This document shows, piece after piece, positions 11,590 through 20,820 of a DNA stretch of 64,000 bases; the stretch's first letter is position 1, and every line of letters starts with the position of its first letter. This DNA comes from Anagrus nilaparvatae (taxonomy: Eukaryota > Arthropoda > Insecta > Hymenoptera > Mymaridae), in assembly GCA_022575985.1 (NCBI GenBank), contig JAKSXM010000014.1, positions 4,216,001 through 4,280,000 of the forward strand, given 5' to 3'. The notes below the pieces were generated by a model that worked only from the letters and a program-made list of their open reading frames with translations, did not search any database and had not been told where the DNA came from. The position numbers and the translations under genes are program-made.

Positions 11590-11945
11590 AATTATACCTC
11601 TTTTGATTCCTGCAGATCAGAAAGGAAGAATTTCATAGCTTGGGCTTCCTTTAATTTAGCCAACCTTGCCCTTTTCTTTTGATCCACGGATCTATTAGTT
11701 GCACTTGTTCTACCCGGGGGCTGTTTTATTTGCAACCTGCTGGCAGCCACCATCTGATTTTTTTTCTGGAGTCCCAGTCTCGGTCACTGGTTTCATGTTA
11801 AAGATTTCAGCTAACTTTATGTTTCTTCCATCTCGTCTCTCAGATTAGTTCTCTGCTGCCGGTTTCTCCATTTAGCATCTTCGATTCCTTCAGTTGCACC
11901 TTCATACTATGAAGGACCCCGGGCTTGGGACCAGTATAGATGAGC
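11590..11945 (-). pseudogene. Decayed coding relic, family unknown
   Basis: The minus strand reads DGRNIKLAEIFNMKPVTETG. After a shift in an A8 run it continues QMVAASRLQIKQPPGRTSAT and then RARLAKLKEAQAMKFFLSDL, ending with a possible splice donor (GAG/GTATAA). The basic, Lys/Ala-rich tail and the frameshift suggest a dead gene or retroelement Gag. It shares strand with the relic at 9490-9640 and the LTR-like block at 8640-8960, with the TTAA palindrome inserted between them. Confidence 0.3.
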
Positions 11946-11949
11946 TTTT

Positions 11950-12400
11950 TCTGAAATTTTTGACGTTGCTCTATTATTGAGTTTGTTTATATATACATTC
12001 AATTTACTTATTTTTGCCAAATTAATTTTTTTGCCATAGGTCAAAATGGCCAAAATGTTTTATCTTACTGGCTTTATCTTAGTTTTACCGCAATTTTATA
12101 GATCGATATTAGCGCACCGCACGTTCTTTTTAGTACTCTCCTGAGTAAAAAAAGTTTACATCCTGCTTTTACAATTATCAATTTTACATATTTGCAATAA
12201 ATAGTTTATTTCATTAAAATATATTTTCAAGTTCTATTAAAAAGTGTTAAATGGTTATCATCAAACAAGTCAAAGTACAATTACAAGAAAGGGTTAACAT
12301 GTACAATTTAACTGCAGTTGTTCAGGATAAAAGAAATATTCTGAAGTGGTAGTTCTAATGCTTTTACAGGGTGTTAAAAATCTTGAAACTTAAGCATCAA
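11950..12400. other. AT-rich stretch, nothing recognised
   Basis: No reading frame, repeat boundary or RNA gene that I can support. Confidence 0.3.
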
Positions 12401-12439
12401 CACCTGCATCTCAAGAAAATTAATCAGAACCTAACAATA

Positions 12440-12597
12440 CAAAAAAAATGAAAGCAAAAAAGCAAATTGCTATAAATATTATTGTAATTATATTAGTAAT
12501 AACGAGAGAGATTTTATTTGTGCATATGTAGGTGAAACAGCGATTAGCATGCGTAGCACCCTATGTTTACATAATTGTCATACAAAGCTGTGATATA
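12440..12597 (+). pseudogene. Possible Penelope-like GIY-YIG fragment
   Basis: A plus-strand frame reads NERDFICAYVGETAISMRST followed by LCLHN, which echoes the YVGxT...R...H core of GIY-YIG endonucleases in Penelope-like elements (a clearer copy is at 14893-15210). The fragment is only about 40 codons long, lacks the rest of the domain and has no flanking RT. Chance similarity cannot be excluded. Confidence 0.25.
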
Positions 12598-12843
12598 TAT
12601 ATATAAATATCACGTTGCAATATACCGTATAGGAACCAGTTTTCAATCAGAAGTCATTTTCTTACACCTAGCTGTATCTTTTTTCTTTGAAAATTATATT
12701 TTAAAATTTATGATTAGTGATAAATACTGTTGAATTTGATCTGAAGAACTCTATATTTTATTATCCCAAAAAAAAAAAAATCTAATTTAATGACGCATAA
12801 TTATTATTTTACATTTATTACAAGTGTAAACTCGATTTTTTTA

Positions 12844-12904
12844 TTAACACGGAACTTGTTCATTGGATGGGTTATTTCAAAATTTAAAGGGAGGGGTTAA
12901 AATA
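12844..12904 (+). repeat. Dispersed repeat shared with the right end of the window
   Basis: The run from AACACGGAACTTGTTCATTG to the G-rich tail is closely matched at 63885-64000, where the same phrase (CATTGGATGGGGTATTT) and a G-rich run recur. This copy is interrupted by the MITE at 12905, after which the G-rich tail resumes near 13050. Confidence 0.5.
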
Positions 12905-13031
12905 CAGGGCGATCCAGAGCGGGACGCATTGTTTGTTTATTAGTTAGCCAATCGCAGCCAAGATTACAAGCATCAACAAATAGCGACGCACCTAATAAAA
13001 TAAAATTCACGTCCCGCTCGGGATCACCGTG
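12905..13031. mobile_element. Small MITE with TA duplication
   Basis: A 127-bp element has imperfect 22-bp terminal inverted repeats: CAGGGCGATCCAGAGCGGGA at the left and, in reverse complement, CACGGTGATCCCGAGCGGGA at the right. TA occurs at both borders (12903-12904 and 13032-13033), fitting a Tc1/mariner-type target duplication. It is much more GC-rich than its surroundings and sits within a dispersed repeat. Confidence 0.6.
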
Positions 13032-13039
13032 TATTCACG

Positions 13040-13870
13040 TATTTAGGGAAGGGGGGGGGCGGTGAAATGGACTTAGAATATTTTCGATTTAGGGACTTAG
13101 AACAATTTGAAGTGGTAGTACAGTTTAAAAGGCCTGATCAGGCCCTGATAAGAACAAGAATTTTTTAAAATACTTTAGGTTTATGAACTTAAAATAATTT
13201 ATATTTCGGGATTTATTCTAATTTCGGTTTTTGGAGTTATAACTGTTATGAGTGAACATGTTCCATGATCATTGGTTTGGTGACCACAGAAACCAGTTAT
13301 AAATTTTTTTTTTAGTATCATATCAATATTTACAGTAAAATATAGCAGACAACAGATAAAAGATAAACTACACTTTTGTATAATTTTGTATTTTAAATTT
13401 TTGTTTATTAAAATTTCTTTTTTATTTTTAATGAAAGAAAGATAATAGTTGATTTATGGTTTAAAAACTCAATAAATTAAAATTGACGCCTTGTAAGTCG
13501 TGTCAATGAACTATTTTCAGTTCGCGCGCGCGACTTTTTGATAAATACACGCGTTTATTTACCTGTTTATTTATTTTTGTATTTAAAATTAAAACATATA
13601 TATTTATGAAATAAGGTCTGAATATAATTCTTAAGTATTTGTAATAATAAAAGAAAGATTTTTTCTAATTTAAAACCTTTTTAAATTTTTAAAATGTTAA
13701 ACCTTTTTTTTCTAACCTTTTTATTATAAAAATCAAAGCTAACGCGTTTGTTATTGTGTAATAGTCAAAGTCATACATAAGTATATAAATGATTTAAATG
13801 GTGTTTATATAGTAGAAATAAGTTCTGTAAGGTTTGTAGTTTCATAACAAAATTCAATTTTACATTAAAT
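13040..13870. other. AT-rich stretch, nothing recognised
   Basis: Apart from a G-run at 13050-13065 and a short CG-alternating tract near 13525, no feature is supported. Confidence 0.3.
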
Positions 13871-13879
13871 GCTAATTTC

Positions 13880-14200
13880 TGTATTTGCTCGAAATCCAAT
13901 ACGCTCAAAAATTACTCCATTACGGTATATCCAAATAAATATATATCTTAATATTATTCGAAAATTTTTTTGTCTGTCTGTCTGTCTGTACCTAATGACA
14001 CAAGAACTTCTGAACCAATTGACATAAAACTGGTGTCTAAAGAAAGAAAAAAAATATTCAGGTAACATAGGCTATAGTTTTGCGGCTCAGCTTTCGTACT
14101 TTTAGAGATATTCAATTTTTACTATTTTTGGGATAAACAAAATTTTTTGAAGATTTGGTTTAAAAGTGAAATATCTGAAAATATTTTAAATAATTATGTT
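13880..14200 (-). repeat. Copy of the dispersed 'CAGA-tract' repeat family
   Basis: This copy has a (TCTG)n tract at 13972-13988 and the companion phrases of the family (ACATAGGCTATAG, then GAGATATTCAATTTTTACTA). The same order of motifs recurs between 20.5 and 29.6 kb on both strands. No coding capacity is seen. A short accidental frame overlaps it. Confidence 0.55.
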
Positions 14201-14260
14201 GAAAACGATCTTAACAGGCAAGGTGTAAATAAATTTAATCAATTATTTTGATTCTTGCTC

Positions 14261-14297
14261 GACGTTTCGGTTGAAACCTTCAACCCTCATTCAGGAG
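14261..14297 (-). ncRNA. Hammerhead-ribozyme-like motif
   Basis: On the minus strand the 37 nt begin CTCCTGAATGAGG, form a stem II GGTTGAA/TTCAACC, and close with CGAAAC then GTC. This matches the hammerhead order: CUGAnGA box, stem II, GAAA box, very short stem III, and a GUC cleavage triplet. The CUGAnGA box carries one extra nucleotide (CUGAAUGA), so activity is uncertain. Hammerheads of this minimal type are known from Penelope-like elements, and this one lies in the 3' region of the GIY-YIG fragment. Confidence 0.55.
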
Positions 14298-14892
14298 CTA
14301 TAATTTATTATAATAAATTAAAATTTACAATGTTTATGTATAATTTATTCATTTTTCACATACCTTAATTTTAATATAGAAATTATTTACAATGATGATA
14401 ACAGTAATAGATTGTAATTGCACAACTTTTTTAATTTAACTTTGTAACAACATATAGTAAAATTATTTTTTATATTTTTTTTAATTATATACATTTTTTA
14501 GTTGATTATACATCAACAGTCTTCAAATATAAATTTTTTTACAATATTTTAATAATTAAAATTAGTCAACAAAAATATATTATCTTAGAATGAGTATTAG
14601 TATTACACAGTGACTAGCAGAAAAATTATGAACTGTTTGTTTATATAAAATATATAGAATAAAGGAAATTTTACAATGTTTTATAGTATAAAGGCTGGTA
14701 TACAAGTATGTTAGGTATATCTGTAACTTTGACGATAAAGTAGTTTTCACATGAGTTAATGATATTTATTAAACTTATTGAAAAGATTTATCAAAATTAG
14801 ATAATATTTGAAAGAAAACTTTTGAAATATGGAAAAATTTTTTAATTTAAAAACTATTTTTTTGAAATATTTTAATGTGAGAAATTAATTAA

Positions 14893-15210
14893 TCAACAAG
14901 TGTATACTATTGGTTCATAAGACTTAGGAAAGTTGTTTAAATCTGTCATTGTGTTTAGGGCTAGTTTTTTGAGTTTTTTAATATAAAACATTTCTGCTAT
15001 GTTTCTTTTATTTAAATTTTTTTCATTATGTAGTATTTGCACATTTCCCCAATCGAATTCATGATTTTCTTGTAACTGATGTTTAGTTATAACATTGTGT
15101 GAATCAGGTTTAAGATTTTTGTTGTTTTTATGTTCAGAACATCTGGTTTTCAAAAGTCTCATAGTTTGGCCAACATAAGATTTATTGAAGTACCCCCTCC
15201 CTATAAACAT
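14893..15210 (-). pseudogene. GIY-YIG endonuclease domain of a Penelope-like element
   Basis: The frame of about 105 residues contains SYVGQTMRLLKTRCSEHKNN, the YIG-like half of a GIY-YIG nuclease: Tyr-Val-Gly, the catalytic-helix Arg (KTRCSEH) and the following His. It ends near IAEMFYIKKLKK, where the conserved Glu of GIY-YIG enzymes is expected (AEMFYI). The N-terminal GIY half is lost or replaced by FIGRGYFNKS. In Penelope-like elements this domain follows the RT and nicks target DNA. The fragment itself is open but has no RT, so it is unlikely to be functional. Confidence 0.7.
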
Positions 15211-15229
15211 GTTCCATGTTAAAAATTTA

Positions 15230-16185
15230 GAGTTTTCATCTGCTGCTGTGTAGCGATGTTGTTGAGCTGTGTGTTTGATGTGCGCAACTTTTCAGTGCAC
15301 GGTGAGCAAGTACGTCGGCGTTGTCTTCTTCTAAAAAATTTCCTGTCTTTTTTTTTTTGTTGTTGGCGCATCAACCTTGCATCTTCTAGTTGTCACCATC
15401 TTGAACTTGAATTTGAGTGGAAGGAGAGGTGATGGTAATAGCCATTGTTTCTTGATATAGCAGAAGAAGCCCCAATATGATGATAAAAAATGGCGCCAAA
15501 AAATTTCACAAATCTTGATAATATTTTATTTTATGATGATTTTGATAATTATCGATGCTGATATATTTTTTAATAATTATAATTTTGAGAGTTTTGTAGA
15601 AAAAAAATTTGTCTGCGATGAGCACGTGACACTCTTTATTTTTTGAAAAAAGCAAAATTTCATCTTGAAATGAGCACGTGACATTCTGAATTTTTTGATA
15701 ATTATTTGTAGTTGCTGTTGACCGCCATTTTACACACAAAATATAATTCACTATTTATTAAAAAGCACATGTAGATAAAGCAAAATATTTGCAAAATATT
15801 TATGTGATGCAATTTCATAATTAATTGTCACTTTAATATTTTGTTCAAAACACTTTATTACTTATATCATGAATATGAATAAGATTTTTAAAAATTTAGA
15901 TCTTTTCGGGTTATTCCTCGACTTCACTTAAATATGATTAATGGCGGCACACTAATTTTTAATAAATATTATAAGAAATTGATGAGATGTTCATCTAATT
16001 TTATAAGAATTGTGATGAAATTCTTATACGCTTTGAGTACGTGCAATTTGATATGAGTTCACATTTTTTTGAATAATAGCACGTGGTCCTTATATTTTAA
16101 AAATCCCTTGTTTATATAAAAAATACTCACAGCACTTGATTAATTTTTAAATAAAAATAAATCCACTTATTTTGTAGGTTCTTAA
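15230..16185. other. Non-coding stretch between Penelope-like and BEL-type fragments
   Basis: No supported gene. A slightly GC-richer patch at 15240-15480 is unassigned. Two near repeats (ATGAGCACGTGACA at about 15617 and 15671) lie within a low-complexity frame that I do not accept as a gene. Confidence 0.3.
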
Positions 16186-16202
16186 ATTCCTGGGATGCCA
16201 AA

Positions 16203-16385
16203 TGAAGGAAAATGTGGATAATTAGGCATAAAAAGAGACCACGCTTTGATATTAATAATATGATGTATTTATTGCACGTCATGCTTATGCACGGTTCTTA
16301 CGAACACTGGCATACGGAAGTCAGAGTTACAAAATAGCGGACGTGCATACTAATACACACACACTTACATATTTACATATATACA
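16203..16385 (-). repeat. BEL/Pao-type LTR flanked by both PPT and PBS
   Basis: On the minus strand this 183-bp segment starts TGTATATATGTAAATATG and ends in TTCA. It is preceded by a purine tract (AAAGGGAG, about 16397-16390) like a polypurine tract, and followed by TTTGGCATCCCAGGAATTTA, which resembles the primer-binding site next to the LTR at 32898-33101 (TTTTGGCATCCCATGG). The LTR starts are similar (TGTTGCGTAAATATG in the other element). Having a PPT on one side and a PBS on the other is the pattern of tandem elements or a recombined LTR rather than a single 3' LTR. Confidence 0.5.
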
Positions 16386-16856
16386 AAAACTCCCTTTAAC
16401 GTTGATTACTATTGACTAATTCTATGCCAAATATTAGTATTCAAATATTTAATAAATTTTGAGTGTTTTGATCGTGAAAATATTTGAGTTTGTGGAAGCG
16501 TGTGTTTGATTGACTGGTTATATGAAAAAAAGATGCACATATAAATTTTAATATGAAGAGCTGTTTAATTGTTACCACTTTAAATCTTGAATTATTGATT
16601 CACATTTTTTATACACATAATTACAGTATTTTCATTAAAATATACATTATTTATATACAATATTAACTTTATAATAGGATAATCATGGAGCACGAGTTTA
16701 GCCATTACGATTGTATAAAAGTATCTAAAAAGAACATAAAGAAAAAGAGGCGCTTGAATCGCATACGAACAGAACCTTGAATATTTATGATGCGCGCGAA
16801 ATAATTGTCCACTTTAAACATTCCGGGCACATTGACCTATGGTCAAAATAATAAAA
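16386..16856. other. 3' untranslated part of the BEL/Pao fragment
   Basis: AT-rich sequence between the pol stop codon (16857) and the LTR. No further gene is recognised. Confidence 0.4.
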
Positions 16857-17380
16857 TTACTCTATTGGTAAAAGAATCAACTTATGAACCAGACATTGAA
16901 GCGTTGATGTCGATGTCTTGACTGTTACAACTCGAACGCAATCATCTTCACCTGCATGTGTTCGTAAAACACGTGCTAATGGCCATTGAGTATCTGGAGT
17001 TTGTTCTGATTTGATTAGGACAATGTCCCCGTCCTTGATATTTTGATGAGGATAATACCATTTAACCTTTTGTTGTAATTGATTTAAATAGTCTTCTTGC
17101 CTCCCATTTTTTCAAAAGTTGTCTCTCATTTGATTAACTAATTTCCATCGTTGAATTAACGGAATTTTTTCATTTGAGCAATCTGATTTAGGTAAGGATA
17201 TTAAGGATCTGACAATTAGAAAATGAGTTGGTTTCAATATTGGTAAATCATCAGAATCGTCAGTCATCTGAATAAGAGGACGAGAATTGAGACAAGCCTC
17301 GATAGAAGATACTAATGTTGACAATTCTTCAAAGGTTAAAGTAGATTCGCCTATAATACGAACTAAGTGTAGACCCTATG
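16857..17380 (-). pseudogene. BEL/Pao integrase C-terminus and DUF5641-type domain
   Basis: The minus-strand frame gives VSSIEACLNSRPLIQMTDDS and KPTHFLIVRSL, the end of a BEL/Pao integrase core (LNSRPL...LTPxHFL). After a single in-frame TGA where families have Trp (DNF*K), it continues with EDYLNQLQQKVKWYYP, KDGDIVLIK, WPLARVLRTHAGEDDCVRVV and HKLILLP before a TAA at 16857. The latter is the chromatin/target-binding region that follows integrase in BEL/Pao pol. The 5' part is missing: homology stops near 17380, where the tandem-repeat foldback begins. Confidence 0.8.
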
Positions 17381-18157
17381 TAATGGGGGTTTTTGGTGGT
17401 GCTAAAACCAAATATGGCCATAGAAATGCAATTTAACTAGCCAATTTGCCCCCAGCGCCCCCATATGCCACCCCCAAAAAGTAAAAAAATTTTTTTTTTG
17501 AAAAATGAAAATTGAACTATATACTCATGTTTTTTGGGACGTTTATACCAAAAATGTATACAAAAAATGTTTTTAACCAACGTTTGGCCCTGTAGACGAC
17601 CCCAGTGCCCCCATTCATACCCCCCCAAACGGGTAAAAGTATGTTTATTACAAAAATTAAAACTTAATATGAATTCTTATATTTTTTGGGACGGTGAAAC
17701 CAAAAATGAATATAAAAAATGTTTTCTACTAATTTTTGGCCCTGTAAACCACCCCAGTGGCCGCATGCAACCCCCCCCCCCCTCCCAAAACGAGATATAA
17801 AAATTTGTATTACAAAAACTAAAACTCAATGTGTATTATTATGTTTCTGAGGCGCTGAAACCAAAGATAAATATAAAAAATGTGTTTAACCAATGCTTGG
17901 TTCTCTTGGCCACCCCAGTGCCTTCCATTTAACCCCCCCAAACGAGTTAAAAATATGTTTATTAGGAAAATTAAAACTCAATGTGTATTCTTATGTTTTT
18001 TGAGACGCTAAGACTAAAGATGAGTAAAACATTTTTTTTATTCTATGTGTCCGTTCACTATATAATTTAAAAAATAAATTAAAAACAATAAATTTTTTAT
18101 TAAAAATAAAAATTTTATTTTTTCCGTCTTATAGTGACAAGTCAATTATTATAAGCT

Positions 18158-18192
18158 GACGCGTTTCGAGATATGTAATCTCATTTTCAAAG
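18158..18192 (-). ncRNA. Hammerhead-like motif, minus Penelope copy
   Basis: On the minus strand: CTTTGAAAATGAG, stem II GAGAT/ATCTC around TACAT, then CGAAAC and GCGTC. It follows the same layout as the motif at 14261-14297, but the CUGAnGA box is degenerate (UUUGAAAAUGA), so catalytic activity is doubtful. Confidence 0.4.
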
Positions 18193-18338
18193 ATTTATGA
18201 AAATTTTTTTATTTTCGTGTCATCTCTTTGATATAACGAAGTATACTGAAGATAAATTTATTATATTATTACATTTAAAATTTTAAAATTTTATCGTTTA
18301 CATATACAAACATAGAATATTTATTATTTATTTACATT

Positions 18339-18703
18339 TTATATTGAACTATTATTATTATTATTAAGATTTAAATATTTTATTGCTGTATCGTATAAAT
18401 AATTTGAATTAAAATTTAATTGATCATTTAGTAACAGATGTGGATTTTTTTGATATTCTACATATATAAAAAACTCTTCTACAGCATTCATATATTTACC
18501 TTTTTTACAATAATATAAAGCTTCTAAATTTTTATTGATATTAGTGTAATTATGATTATTGTCTGTAATATGTTTTGCATAATTAGATTTTATTTTTTTG
18601 TTTTTATCATTATTGTTGTTATTATTATTATTATTCATGATTTTTATAAGATTTTTCTTTGTTGGTAGATGTTCAGAAAAACGATCTTTAAATGGTCTAC
18701 CTG
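18339..18703 (-). pseudogene. Second, shorter GIY-YIG fragment (minus copy)
   Basis: This copy is nearly identical over GRPFKDRFSEH to the terminal NNNNNSSI but starts only at TGRPF, losing the GIY and YIG motifs. One visible substitution relative to the plus copy is Ile to Lys after NL (KNLIKIMNN against KNLIEIMNN). The high identity implies that both copies arose in the same event or very recently. Confidence 0.7.
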
Positions 18704-18712
18704 TTTTTACCA

Positions 18713-19243
18713 AACATTTTAAAAACAGAGTTAAATAAATTAAATATATGCATTGGATTTAAAACCAATAATAATATATTCAACTTATTAAAAAATAAAA
18801 ATAAAATTAATATAGATATTTGTACAGGCATATATAAAATAAATTGTAATGACTGTAATATGCTTTACATAGGTCAAACAGGTAGACCATTTAAAGATCG
18901 TTTTTCTGAACATCTACCAACAAAGAAAAATCTTATAGAAATCATGAATAATAATAATAATAACAACAATAATGATAAAAACAAAAAAATAAAATCTAAT
19001 TATGCAAAACATATTACAGACAATAATCATAATTACACTAATATCAATAAAAATTTAGAAGCTTTATATTATTGTAAAAAAGGTAAATATATGAATGCTG
19101 TAGAAGAGTTTTTTATATATGTAGAATATCAAAAAAATCCACATCTGTTACTAAATGATCAATTAAATTTTAATTCAAATTATTTATACGATACAGCAAT
19201 AAAATATTTAAATCTTAATAATAATAATAATAGTTCAATATAA
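18713..19243 (+). CDS. GIY-YIG endonuclease end of a Penelope-like element (plus copy)
   Basis: The open frame extends from 18692, but residues before 18713 come from the inverted neighbour. It contains CTGIYKINCNDCNMLYIGQT, with both the GIY and YIG halves of the nuclease core, then GRPFKDRFSEH with the catalytic-helix Arg, an Asn-rich tract encoded by AAT repeats, KYMNAVEEFFIYV with a candidate metal-binding Glu, and a TAA at 19243. A Cys pair between GIY and YIG (NCNDCN) fits the CCHH insert typical of these elements. The RT is absent (5' truncation). No disabling mutation is seen within the domain. Confidence 0.75.
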   Translation, partial: NILKTELNKLNICIGFKTNNNIFNLLKNKNKINIDICTGIYKINCNDCNMLYIGQTGRPFKDRFSEHLPTKKNLIEIMNNNNNNNNNDKNKKIKSNYAKHITDNNHNYTNINKNLEALYYCKKGKYMNAVEEFFIYVEYQKNPHLLLNDQLNFNSNYLYDTAIKYLNLNNNNNSSI

Positions 19244-19389
19244 AATGTAAATAAATAATAAATATTCTATGTTTGTATATGTAAACGATAAAATTTTAAA
19301 ATTTTAAATGTAATAATATAATAAATTTATCTTCAGTATACTTCGTTATATCAAAGAGATGACACGAAAATAAAAAAATTTTCATAAAT

Positions 19390-19424
19390 CTTTGAAAATG
19401 AGATTACATATCTCGAAACGTGTC
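19390..19424 (+). ncRNA. Hammerhead-like motif, plus Penelope copy
   Basis: Same element as at 18158-18192 in the opposite orientation, with CGAAAC followed by GTGTC instead of GCGTC. The single change affects the short stem III, and the CUGAnGA box is degenerate in the same way. Confidence 0.4.
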
Positions 19425-20329
19425 AGTTAATATAATAATTGACTTGTCACTATAAGACGGAAAAAATAAAATTTTTATTTTTAATAAAAAAATTTATTGT
19501 TTTTAATTTGTTATTTACTAAAGATGAATATTAAAACTGTTTTTAAACAATGCTTAGCCCGTTAGACCACTCCAAAGGAAAGCAGTACAAATAGTATAAA
19601 AATACGGAAATTTTTTTTTCTACATTCATTTTTGGTTGACTTAATTTTCTTTGTATGACGAGTTTCTTTTTGCATACATTAATTTTTTGGCAGGTTAAGC
19701 TTTTTTTTAATGGTTTCAGTGTTCAAATAAAATAAGAATACACCTAGAGTTTTAATTTTTTAATTAAAATATTCTCAACTCGTTTGGGGGGCAGGGGGCG
19801 AAAGGGGGCACTGGGGTGGTCTAAAGGGCCAAGCAATGTTTAAAAACATTTTGAATATTCATCATTAGTCTTAGCGTCTCAAAAAACATAAGAATACACA
19901 TTGAGTTTGAATTTTCCTAATAAAAATATTTTTAACTCGTTCGGGGGGGGGGGGGGTTTGGTCTACAGGGCCAAGCATTGGTTAAAAACATTTTTTATAT
20001 GCATCTTTGGTTACAGCGTCTCAAAAAATATAAGAATACACATTGAGTTTTAATTTTCCTAATAAAAATATTTTTAACTCGGGTGGCCTAGAGAATCAAG
20101 CATTGGTCAAACACATTTTTTATATTCATCTTTGGTTTCAGTGCCTCCGAAAACATAATAATACACATTGAGTTTTAGTTTTTATAATAAAAATTTTTAT
20201 TTCACGTTTTGGGGGGGGGGGGTGCATGGGGACATTGGGGTGGTTTACAAGGCTAAAAATTAGTAGAAAACATTTTTTATATTCATTTTTGGTTTCACCA
20301 TCCCAAAAAATATAAGAATTCATATTAAC

Positions 20330-20820
20330 TCATTAATGCCGAGGCGGAGAGTTTTGGAAATGGTAAAAAAGCAATAACTTCGATTGCTATTGCCTGTTTT
20401 ACCCCTTTTAGTCCATTTTTTTGAGCATATAAAAGAGCTATGGTTCAAAACTAATGATTGGTCTTAATGATAAATTTTTTAGTCATGTACCTGCAAGCGA
20501 AAAACTTCCGTTGACAAAAAAAAAAGTTTCTTTAAAATTTTACAAAATATTTTTGAAGCTGGTAAAAAAAATTTTTTTCATTTTTTTATTTTTTATGGTA
20601 TTTTTAATAATTTATTTGTGTGGCTGTGTGCCTGTCTGTACCCTAATGACTCAAGAATCACCAATCCAATTGACATGCCACCAAAATATAGAAAAAAAGT
20701 CTGCGGGTGACATACGCCAGAGATTTTTTACTCAGATATCGTAGTTCTTGAGATATTTAATTTTCAGTCATTTTTAACTTTTGCCCCCTAGCAAGCCCCC
20801 TGCGCGCTAAAGCGCGCCAA
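20330..20820. repeat. Dispersed repeat copy and piggyBac-like end
   Basis: At the border of the foldback, TTAACTCATTAATGCC closely resembles the TTAACCCATTAACGCC end of the palindrome at 10459, but no partner end is found. Further right (20560-20790) lies a plus-strand copy of the CAGA-tract dispersed family with its GGTGACATACG...GAGATATTTAATTTT phrases and a GCGCGCTAAAGCGCGC hairpin at about 20802-20817. The reading frame at 20454-20744 is accidental. Confidence 0.4.

Larger units (their letters stand above)
14215..15225 (-). mobile_element. 5'-truncated Penelope-like element
   Basis: The minus strand holds a GIY-YIG endonuclease frame (15210-14893), a long AT-rich 3' region, and then a hammerhead-ribozyme-like motif near the 3' end. 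This is the order expected for Penelope-like retroelements, whose terminal repeats are known to carry hammerhead motifs. The reverse transcriptase is missing: homology breaks off at about 15225, just upstream of the endonuclease. Confidence 0.65.
18062..19512. mobile_element. Head-to-head pair of Penelope-like copies
   Basis: Two copies share the same 3' region, GIY-YIG frame and 3' end but face opposite ways: a shorter one on the minus strand (18062-18703) and a longer one on the plus strand (18713-19512). They meet at their truncated 5' ends near 18703-18713. The phrase ACTAAAGATGA occurs on both sides of the pair (about 18006-18020 and 19517-19527), consistent with insertion into a 155-bp repeat unit with target duplication, although about 45 bp separate the left copy from the element end. 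Inverted partial copies are a known product of Penelope-like retrotransposition. Confidence 0.65.
17390..20326. repeat. Foldback structure with arms of ~155-bp tandem units
   Basis: From 17390 to 18040 a unit of roughly 155 bp repeats four to five times. Each copy has GGGACGGTGAAACCAAAAAT-like sequence, then TTGGCCCTGTA, a CCACCCCAGTG box and a C-run. After the Penelope-like insertion one further plus-orientation unit lies at about 19515-19620. From about 19690 to 20326 the same unit recurs in reverse complement. The arms therefore form a foldback built of tandem repeats, an architecture known from Drosophila FB elements. No coding region belongs to the unit; frames over it are accidental. 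Confidence 0.65.

Noticed and set aside
15506..15751. 81-residue minus-strand frame
   Set aside because: Lys/Ile/Tyr-rich sequence from AT-rich DNA with short internal repeats, no motif and no splice context.
17534..17800. Frame over the 155-bp tandem units, with counterparts on the minus strand at 17437-17628 and 20138-20323
   Set aside because: The frames repeat with the units and do not persist across unit variants. Composition follows the C-runs and A-runs.
20331..20350. Second piggyBac-like element
   Set aside because: Only one end (TTAACTCATTAATGCC) is visible. No inverted partner was found within the following kilobases.
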